Below, piece after piece: positions 56,097 through 64,000 of a DNA stretch of 64,000 bases. The stretch is taken from positions 1,178,001 to 1,242,000 of the forward strand of contig CM045758.1 of assembly GCA_025200525.1 (NCBI GenBank), in the 5' to 3' direction. Position numbers and translations under genes: made by a program. Origin of the DNA: Camellia lanceoleosa (Eukaryota > Streptophyta > Magnoliopsida > Ericales > Theaceae). Position 1 is the stretch's first letter, and the number at the start of each line of letters is the position of its first letter. The notes beneath the pieces are model-generated. The model ran no database searches and was not told the DNA's origin. It saw nothing but the letters and a program-made list of their open reading frames with translations.

Positions 56097-57119
56097 TGTG
56101 ATATCCCGGTTCCGTAATATGTCAATTAGTCTTTAATACGAATGTGATTATGTGTTTTGATATGATCTTGTGTGCCACTATGTGAAAATATGTGGTTCTG
56201 AATTTCTATTTGTTCACCGTAAGATTATCTGTTTGATTATCTACTTTGGAAATTAAATTGAAGGCCCTATCGGCCACCGAACCTGAAATTGATTGCGCTA
56301 TTGTGATTAGCATAATTTTTAGAGCCTACGGTGAAATTTAATTGGAAATTGATTCGGGCTAAAATAATTAGATTCAGAATTATCAATTTAGTACCCTATT
56401 ATCTAATATTAAACTAATGGCTTAGTAGAGACTTATGTAAGAAAAGGCACTACATCTCTATTCTCTCTTCTTGCTTCATTTGACTGAATTTGGGCTCAAA
56501 ATAGAAGGAGAGCCGGCTATAGAGAGAGAGAGAGAGAGATGAGAGAATTGCACAATTTTGATCTTGAAGGCTTGGAAATTTGAAGTCCAACTCTAAATTG
56601 GACCATAGAAATAAGAATTGGGCTTCTAAGTAAGCATTGATTCTTGAATTCATGAGTTTAATGTGTAATCTTGTGTGTTGAAGATTTATTTGTGGTCTAG
56701 AGTATGTAGTGAGTTGGTTTTGTTGAATTGGAAGACAATATGTGCATGCATGTAAGAAATTGCTTTAAAATTTGCATAATTGAGCACAAATATGTATAAT
56801 CCATGTCAAATTTTAATGGAAACTCATGTTTTGGCCACCTCTTTATCAATTAAGTTGAGGATAATGGACAGCTCCCACATGCATGTACAAATCATTGAAG
56901 AATAAGTCTTAAATGTTTGAATTTGAGCATGTTGGTGATGAGTTTGAAATATTTTGGGACATGCATGTAGATAGATCAAGAAATTGAACTTCCTAATGTT
57001 GTAATTTGGTATTGGTATCATGTTAGTATGTGAATATGTGATATTTGAGCCATTGCATGCAAGAAATGTTGTTTGAAAGTTGAATTAGAGCTCAAGAACA
57101 CAATCTGGGAAACCCAGAA

Positions 57120-57425
57120 TTTTGATGTTCGCTCGAGCGGACACCATGTCTGCAAGAAAAAATGCTGGGAGCTCGAGCGTGGATCTTGTAGGATGAACTT
57201 CCGCTCGAGCGTCCGAGTTCACACTCGAGCGTAAAAATGATGCATCCAGTACTTTTTGCAGACATAGCGTCCGTTCGAGCGGATAAGTTCACGCTCAAGC
57301 GGGGAGCCATGTTGAGAGGCCTTCCGTTCGAGCGCCAGAATGGACGATCGAGCGTAAATTCGACCTAACCAGTACTTTTGCAGGCCTCAAGGGTCCACTC
57401 GAGCGGGGAAGCCCACGCTCGAGCG
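57120..57425 (+). repeat. CGCTCGAGCG palindrome cluster in LTR G
   Basis: About ten exact or one-off copies of the palindrome (GCTCGAGCG, GTTCGAGCG, GATCGAGCG) are arranged in close pairs, matching the cluster in LTR F in design but not in base-by-base order. Confidence 0.82.
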
Positions 57426-57734
57426 AGGACCCTATTTTATGAAATTTTGAAAATGCATTCTGTGTTCTGTTTTCCGTCCCCTTTTCATTTCTAAGCACTC
57501 TTAGGCATACATTGAGCATTGTAATTGAATTAAAGAGATAAGAATGAAGCCTAAAGAGGAATATGTGAATTAAAGAACGGATTGAATTATTTGTGACCCA
57601 TATATGTTATGTGATATGTAGGGTCAAGCTCCAGGGCAACTCCACAAGCCGATCATTGTGAGTAATATCTGACATATGTTATTGTCCAATTGCTACTTCT
57701 ATGTAAGCTTTGTAAAGTTCATTAATTTGAATGG

Positions 57735-58190
57735 TGGACATAGTTTGATTTGAATGTTTGAAAGGCCTATGTGCCAGTTTGATATGGAAGTCTGAAAGAC
57801 TTATGAGCTAGTTTGATCTGAACGTCTGAAAGGTCTATGTGCCAGTTTGATATGAAAGTTTGAAAGGCCTATGAATCAGTTTGATCTGAAAAGTTTGAAG
57901 GGCCTAAGAGCCAGTCTGATATAAGGGTCTAAGAGCCAATCTTATATAAGGGCCTAAGAGCCAATCTTATAAAATGAGAATGTGTGTAATTGATACACAA
58001 AATGAGAGAAGTGTGATTGATACACTAAGTAAACATGTGATAGATACATGAAGCAAATAGAGTGTGATTGATACACAAAGTGAACGAAGTGTGATTGATA
58101 CAGTAAATGAGAATATGTGCAATAGATATACGAAATGAATGAAGTGTGATTGATACACTAAGTGAATGAGGTGTGATTGATACACTATTC
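57735..58190 (+). repeat. Two adjoining short tandem arrays in LTR G
   Basis: At 57735-57975 a unit of about 40 bases with GCCAGTTTGATATGAAAG and AAGGCCTAT recurs, shortening to 23-base units with AAGGGCCTAAGAGCCA. At 57976-58190 a unit of about 30-36 bases with GTGTGATTGATACACTAAGT recurs about seven times. Frames across them are artefacts. Confidence 0.8.
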
Positions 58191-58193
58191 TGG

Positions 58194-59520
58194 CTTGAAG
58201 CAGACTTGATCTTGAGCTTGAGGTAGAGGTACACTCATACTTCGGAGCACTGGCAAGGCCTGAAGAGGTACACACGGGATGTAGTCTCGGAACTTACTGA
58301 AGTTGAAACAAACTCAGATACCCGACGTTTTCCTCTTTTGCTTTTATTTTGCAGTCCGGAACCACATAGCTTCAGATAGGTCCTGGTTTTATTGTTCTCA
58401 CATGACCTGGGTTAAACCCTGCGGTTTTATGAAAGAACGAATCTGTTTTGCACAAACGTGGAGAATGGCACGGCACTCTGAGCACAAGATGATTTGATTT
58501 CCTTTTTTGAAATTAAGAAATGAGTTCTTAACCGGGTATTGAGCCTATGGTGAACACGTGAAAAAGACTCAACAAACAAAAACAAAGGTAAACAACCTAA
58601 ACACATCTATTGACACTCGAAACGACTCAAAACAAGAATCGAAACAGACAAAACAAAACACAAGACTCAAATGTGCACAGGGAGCCTGTTTCACCGGGTA
58701 TTATTTCCCACCCTTTCTCATTTATGATTCTCACATCACTCGGCCCTCAAGCTCCGTTTTTTTTTTTAAAAAACCCTTTTCTCACTTTTCTCTCAACGCA
58801 CATCTCTCTATTCTTTAATCTCTCATTTTTCATCCCTCCCCAGAGTGGTTGGTGGATAGACATGAAGTTGTAGGCTCTTGTCCCTAGCATTCTGCTAGAT
58901 TCTTTTTCTTCTGCATACAGTAGTGAACTTTCCCACAGAGAGGTTGTGCCACAACTAGGTGTGTAGCAAATCTGTAGCTAACATCGGTTGATGATGCCTT
59001 GCTGGGGAGTTTGGATGTGGTTAGATCTGTCCAGACGAGGAAGTGGAACATCTCGCCCCATTCCAATTTATGCCTCGCGCATGGCTTGATACCTCGCTAC
59101 TTGGAGGACGAGAGAGCTTTCAGCCCTTTGTTATTGACTTCAGTTGTGCCCTCTTCTGGCAGGCGGAGTGCCCTTCTTGGCAAGTATGTTGATGATGGGG
59201 AGAAGACAGAACACCTGACTCAACTGTGCCCCTAGTTCATCATTTTGACCATTTTTGTTTTTGTTTTCTACTAAAATAGTTTTGACCAATGTGAGAGTTA
59301 GATTAGCATGCTTGTTCGATTTTCTGATTCAAAATCATGCAAGTTAGGTTATGAGCATTGAAAATTTTCCTTTTTTGGTCCAAGAAGTGGTCCAGTTTTT
59401 GGAAAAGATGGAACAGTTTTCGAGAAAATTAGTCAACCTCAGTAAAAATTCTCAAAAACTATTTTGCAAACGACCAATGCTCAACAAGCATGGAACCAAC
59501 TCTTGAGATGCACAACCTCG
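58194..59520 (-). other. 3' spacer of element E
   Basis: There is no gene. It is colinear with element B 36640-37950 in opposite orientation, including the blocks with TGCCAAGAAGGGCACTCCGC-like sequence (near 59160) and CATCTCTCTATTC (near 58800). Confidence 0.6.
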
Positions 59521-59527
59521 GACCCAT

Positions 59528-59640
59528 AGCAATGGAAAATTGCCCCTTGTCTGAAGGACCGCATGGCAACGAAAGTTGCCCTTGTTTGAAATGGCACATG
59601 GCGTTTTGAATGGCAACGAAAGTTGCCCCTTTTGTTTAGC
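59528..59640 (-). repeat. Hairpin repeats of element E (2-3 copies)
   Basis: Units such as GGCAACGAAAGTTGCCC recur near 59532, 59567 and 59612; stems pair GGCAAC with GTTGCC. Fewer copies are present than in B. Confidence 0.75.
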
Positions 59641-59781
59641 GATGTCAAGACATTGTAGTCAGTCCTCGGAGCGATGAACACAACCAGACTCTCAGATACA
59701 GAGAAGACAAAGATGGCCAGAACCATCGCATGGACACAATCGAATTTGAATTGTTTTATGGCTGGACTTCAGGATGAAGTT

Positions 59782-59822
59782 GCCTACGTATCCCAAACAT
59801 AGGAATCAAGCCTTACGTAGTT
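59782..59822 (-). repeat. Conserved nested hairpin of element E
   Basis: The plus strand reads CCTACGTATCCCA on the left and CTTACGTAG on the right. It is the counterpart of 36200-36240 in B and 5436-5482 in A. Confidence 0.65.
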
Positions 59823-59913
59823 CGGGGTTAAGGTACACTCGGGTGTTTAACCTCTCCTTTTTATGCTCTAATTTTTGCCAAGGCGCCTATTGCAGGTTTT
59901 CGACCTTGCGAGC

Positions 59914-60057
59914 TTTGTTCTTCTTTCTTTTCTTTTTTTTCTATTCTTTTCTTTCCTTTTTCTTCTTCTTCTTTTTTTTTTGCATTTTTCTTTTCTTTTC
60001 CTTTTGCATTTTTGTATCTTTGAATTTTTTTCTTTTTTCTTTTTTATCTTTTTCTTT
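59914..60057 (-). repeat. Polypurine stretch of element E (pyrimidine on plus)
   Basis: About 140 bases of almost pure C/T on the plus strand stand at the same place as the A/G tract of element B (35997-36107). Frames rich in Phe or Lys over it are artefacts. Confidence 0.75.
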
Positions 60058-61229
60058 GCTCTAACTTTTGCAGGTCGCCTTCCCGGTTTTCGGCCAATGA
60101 GCCTCTCAAAGGGTAAAAGTGTAGCTTTGTCCATGCCAAGTGTTTTTAGGGTTTTGATGCCATCCGTATCCGGAGAGTGGTGTCGATTCAAGAGGACTCG
60201 TCTTGGCTCTTGAGCATATCGACATCTTTGCCCCTAGTTCGAGGGTGCTTCGATTTAACCAAGCCTCTCTTGATGACATCTAATCTTCTTGATTTGACTT
60301 TCTTGCCTCTTGTTCGAGGGCTGCTTTGAATCCGGTCTCACAGGCCTCACGTTGTAGTTAACCGTTGAACATTCTGAGTTTGAGTCCGAGGTTCAAAAAT
60401 GAGGGGTCGAGTCTCGAGGCTGAGAGCGATCCTAGGCTGCACAATCTCAAGAGCGATTCCACACATGTCTTCGCAAGACCGCGCAAAACATTTTTTTGAA
60501 AGTTTTTAAGAAAGCGACAAATCGCTCATACGAAGACAGTGTAGGACCAATCTGGATCAAAGCTAGGGTCCTTCTCAGTACTCACACTAACAAGCATGAT
60601 TTCATTCATTAAGGGCTTAGCACGCCTCTCTTTCTCTCAATTTGATCAAAGTTTTGCAAATCCCGAGGAATTCCTCCCTCTTTGTTTTTACCGCAGTGTT
60701 CAAAAAGGTTTTGAAAAACTTAGGTCACTACAATGACTTCAAGGCACAGAAAAGACAGAGTTCTTAGTCAAATACTGCCATCTCATTTAGAATTTCGCAC
60801 AAGCGGCACACTAAGCAAACACAAGAGTGTGAAAATCACTGCTGTTTCATTCAAGATCTGTTGGCACAACTGGCTCCCTGGCAGAAACAGACTCAAAACA
60901 AAATGAAAAGACAGACGCAAAACAAGCAAGTGATGTCCGAGGTAACTCCCCCGAAATCACCCGACTCTGACAAAACAGGACTGACTCGATACAACAAGAC
61001 AGACCCTTAATCAAAAAGACTGACTCAGGACAAAGAGACAGGCTCAAAGCAAAAACGACAGAACTGACTCAGTACCCAAGCCAGAACATACAAAAACCAG
61101 CATTCGCAAATTCTCAAAACAGTGCGTGCCATACGCCACATCTGAAGTAAGCGAACCTTTGCGCAGTGGTTCATCCCCGATCATATATGCGCACTATCCC
61201 CAAGTTCGCTGCTCCGGTGGATTTATAGG
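60058..61229 (-). pseudogene. Pol-linker remnant of element E
   Basis: On the minus strand from about 60700 to 60060 the sequence follows element B 35400-35990 closely, again joining the pre-RT linker to post-integrase sequence. The part 61130-60840 matches B 34870-35160, with recurring GACTCAG phrases. No catalytic motif is present. Confidence 0.7.
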
Positions 61230-62800
61230 CCTTCTTGAAAGCGGTGATGTCGTTGTTGTCAAGCAAATCTTGTTCATCATGGCGCAGAAAGCATTATCGG
61301 TCTCATGACCGGTTTGTTGATGGTACACACAAATTTTAGTCGGTCATGCTTTGGAGGAGAGGATCGGTAAAGGCCGTTGTTCCAATGGTTTTGAGATGTC
61401 CTTTTCAATTAGGATCTCTAGAGCCTTTGACAAAGGCATATGAAGTGGGGTGAAAACCCTCTTGACTTGAGGTGGATATTTGGTTTCAGGAGCTACTTCC
61501 GGACGCCAGTAAATGGGGTAGCTGTTTTGATGTGGTGTTGGCGACCATTCCCACTTCAAGATCTTGCGGTGCATCACCCGTGGTCGCATTGACTAGCGGG
61601 TAAACACCCTCTGGTCGCTCCTTTTCTGGTCAATGAGGCCTGCTTTATAGCGTCCTCGATTTGTACCCGATCTCATGGAGGTCTGCAAAAGGTGGGTAGG
61701 GGAGGACAATCATCTTCTGCATCGCTTGGGTTGGAGATTGCGCACAATCATCCGTGTCCGATCCTTGTCGGCCCGGCCAGTGGTCATTGAGAAGCTTTGG
61801 CCCTCCAACGGGTTACAAAGTCAGAGAAGCCCTCTTTCGGCTCTTGCCTGGTTGTCTCAAGATCACGGGTTGTGATCTCGATCTGGGTATTGTATGAATA
61901 TTGTGCGGCGAAGGCCTCGGACATCTCCTCCCAGCTTCGTTTCATTGAGTCCTCTAATTTGGCGTGCAGATGGCGCGATACCGGCAGTCCCGCTAAGAGG
62001 AGAGCTCGTAATCTTGTCAAGCCCATTGGTATGAGAACATCTGAAAACAAACTCGGTGGACCATGGGGTCCCGGACCCATCAAATCGGTCAATTTGAGGC
62101 ATCTTGAACCGATCCGCAACGCCACAACAAGGTCTGTATCCATCCTCAATGTCGGAATGGACTTGACTCCTTGAGATTTCTTAAACATCTTTTCGGCTTA
62201 CTCGGCTTGAGCGTTGTGGGTCTGCCGAACTCGAAGGAGAGTCCGACATTGATAGGCGTGGGCGCCTTGGATAGTTGCGGTGGAATTGGGGGCAGAGCTG
62301 GCCCCGTTGGAAGGTCTGTATCCTCTTGGACATTTTGGACATTTGGCGTCTCCCAGTGTTGGGCTCTCGTTGGGAGGAACTTGTTGTGAAGCAGACGCGC
62401 CACTTTGTTGCTGACACAGTGATGAGTTCAAATTCTTTGAGCCATGATTATAGCCTGCTGCTTGGAGAATTCCGCTTGGCGGACAGCGTCTTGCTGCATG
62501 AGTTTCATAGTTTCCTGCATCTGACGCATCATTGCCTCTACCCCTGACGTATTCTGTTGATCCATCTGACTGTCTGGTATATCTATCCCTGTGGTGTAAA
62601 CTGAGACCTCGGCCTGACAATTCACTGGTGGGGGGGATAAGGATCACTGATCTGGTAATTGGTGAACCGGTGATCCGTGTGTGACTGGCCCTTCTTACTC
62701 TGCCTTTAGCAAAGGAAAACTGATTGCCCTTGAGCTGAATCTCTGACCTGACAAAGTCTATCAGTACAAATCCAATGTACCCGGGAGATAGTGAAGCCTT
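61230..62800 (-). pseudogene. gag: gag of element E, frameshifted
   Basis: In order: a leader peptide with SPGYIGFVLIDFVRSEIQLK near 62790-62720 (as in B); MMRQMQETMKLMQQDAVRQA near 62530; KKSQGVKSIPTLR near 62170; the capsid core with WEEMSEAFAAQYSYNTQIE and TTRDLETTRQEPKEGF (about 61930-61810); TPLHMPLSKALEILIEK near 61440; and a damaged knuckle CVYHQQTGHETD near 61310 that lacks the last Cys. Several frameshifts split it. It has one knuckle module, against two in B. Confidence 0.82.
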
Positions 62801-63462
62801 CGGAAGCTATGGTTCCAAGACTACCTAGCAAAAGGGAAAAGCAGGCAAGATCTCACTCAACTTCACCAAAAGCAGATCTGAGTGGAGAAACGATCAGATT
62901 CTATTATCGATCATTGTTCCCCGAAATCACTGCCCCAAATCTGAATCTGATACCCGCAGATATGACTGATTCTCAAAATACTAATACTGGTGCCCGCAGG
63001 CCGGATACCCAGACTTGCAAACTGGTATATGCATTCCCTGTAGAGATACACTCTAAAAGCACATAGCAAGTAAAGAGAGCCAAAACACCCCTATGTTGGG
63101 GTAGGGTTTCCCTGTCCTATTTTGTCAGGAGCTAGGGTTTCACTACGCACACAGCGGTTTCAAACAACCTATATCGGGTAAGCAACCTGTCCTAATTTGG
63201 AATGGTCACTATGGATCCGAATATGCACTAGGTCGAATGGCCAAAAGGTGCCCGGTAAAACCGGTTTGTGTTCCCATCTTGGCAGAGCCCATAACCCGGT
63301 CAGCCTTATGGACATGCCTTGACAAGACAAGCCTCAAGAAACCGCCAGAATAGCAGATGGCCAACACGGTGTCCTAGGCGCACCAATGCACATGCAATGC
63401 AAAGAAACACATAAGTATAGTCAAAACCGGATATCACGAGTTCGAGTCAAGCTCTCTAAACT
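62801..63462 (-). other. 5' leader of element E
   Basis: This is untranslated sequence colinear with the leaders of A and B. It shares ACCCCTATGTTGGGGTAGGG near 63087 and CCTAGGCGCACCAATGCA near 63375. No gene is seen. Confidence 0.6.
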
Positions 63463-63480
63463 TCCCCAGCAGAGTCGCCA
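63463..63480 (-). other. Primer binding site, tRNA-Arg type, element E
   Basis: The minus strand reads TGGCGACTCTGCTGGGGA, identical to the sites of A and B and again separated from the LTR by GTTTC. Confidence 0.9.
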
Positions 63481-63485
63481 GAAAC

Positions 63486-64000
63486 TGTAACACGTCCGCG
63501 AGGGACCTCGCTACAGTTCGGACTCAATTTGTGTCGCGGTTCTAAATCTGAACCAAAGAGTCCAAATCCGGCAAATCGTTTGAGAAAACAGATTTTTTGA
63601 AAAGTAGTGCCAAACATGGATCTTTGCGGACATGAGTCGCCACCTAAATATTTTAAAATGGGAAATTTAGGAAACCACGACTTCGGTCAAGGCCACATGT
63701 CCGGCATCACCAAAGTGGTCTTGGCTCGAGCTTGGGTACGATCGGGAAGGTCACTATGAGCACCCCCTTTCGGTCCCAAAGACCTCTACTAACCGTGATA
63801 TCCGTTTTGAAAACATTACATGTTCTTATTCCAATTGCTTAGCCTAGAGTTACTATGTGATGCACACAACACAAAAGTATAGACTAGATTGCCTAACTTG
63901 GAAATAAACATTGCATATCCGTTTTGTCTCGAAAAACGTGTTGTTTTCTTTTGCTACTCGCAAGTAGGCTAAAATGCGGATTTCAATGAGTTGTTCCAAC
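63486..64000 (-). repeat. 5' LTR of element E, inner end only
   Basis: The sequence from TGTAACACGTCCGCGAGGGA is colinear with the inner ends of LTRs A, B and D, including AATCGTTTGAGAAAACAGA and the block ending TAGCCTAGAGTTACTATGTG. The rest lies beyond the window. Confidence 0.88.

Larger units (their letters stand above)
56097..58193 (+). mobile_element. Truncated LTR G, relative of LTR F
   Basis: It starts TGTGATATCCCGGTTCC, the usual start of this chromovirus LTR type. Like LTR F it has a GGCC-TATCGGC block near 56265, a CGCTCGAGCG cluster (57120-57425) and a GTGAGTAATA phrase near 57658. It never reaches an LTR end: at about 58193 it abuts internal sequence of element E. No target duplication can be assigned. 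Confidence 0.65.
58194..64000 (-). mobile_element. Element E: truncated non-autonomous relative of element B
   Basis: On the minus strand the order is partial LTR (64000-63486, continuing beyond the window), primer site, leader, gag pseudogene, pol-linker remnant, purine tract, hairpin, hairpin repeats and 3' spacer. It breaks off at about 58194 before any tandem array or 3' LTR. It lacks RT, RNase H and integrase at the same boundaries as B. Unlike B, it keeps the capsid core of gag. Confidence 0.88.

Noticed and set aside
57967..58275. Minus-strand frame with repeated VSITL
   Set aside because: Product of the 30-36-bp tandem array in LTR G.

Overview
This is a gene-free stretch of a flowering-plant nuclear genome made almost entirely of nested transposable elements. 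The evidence is the plant Ty3/gypsy (Tat/Ogre-type) retrotransposons with LTRs over 4 kb, a chromovirus-type solo LTR, plant hAT and Mutator-type DNA elements and AT-rich filler. I see no intact host gene, no tRNA or rRNA gene and no prokaryotic feature. The species cannot be named from the sequence alone.

Layout. (1) 1-19200, minus strand: element A, a very large degraded Tat/Ogre-like retrotransposon. Its 5' LTR (13928-19195), tRNA-Arg-type primer site, gag, protease, RT, RNase H, second RNase H and integrase are all recognisable but frameshifted. Its 3' region holds a plant-mobile-domain (PMD) pseudogene in antisense and a 48-bp tandem array; its 3' LTR lies off the left edge. (2) 19201-27968: AT-rich sequence with a hAT-like element, a 159-bp MITE with a perfect 9-bp target duplication, an old LTR-like relic, a Mutator-like element with long inverted repeats and a second MITE. 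(3) 27974-44829, plus strand: element B, structurally complete, with target duplication GATCC, 4.3-kb LTRs, primer site and polypurine tract, but no RT, RNase H or integrase. It carries one long gag-derived frame broken by a single amber codon. (4) 46362-55214: a chromovirus-type solo LTR F (target duplication AATTC), itself split by a hAT-like element (48467-50200) and by solo LTR D (50578-55186, target duplication CCTAT) of the A/B family. (5) 55215-58193: filler, an 81-bp minisatellite and a truncated relative of LTR F. (6) 58194-64000, minus strand: element E, a truncated relative of B with the same loss of pol.

How the parts relate. A looks like a decayed autonomous member. B and E are colinear with it at both ends but are missing the catalytic pol block at the same place, so they look like an amplified non-autonomous subfamily mobilised in trans. 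All LTRs of this family share a GGCC-rich palindrome cluster, a TATA box about 100-200 bp downstream of it, and a consensus splice donor and acceptor that would remove a 1.7-2.2-kb intron lying wholly inside the LTR. The internal 3' regions share two types of hairpin motif and carry element-specific tandem arrays. The LTR intron, the shared non-autonomous architecture and the antisense PMD cargo are the most interesting points.
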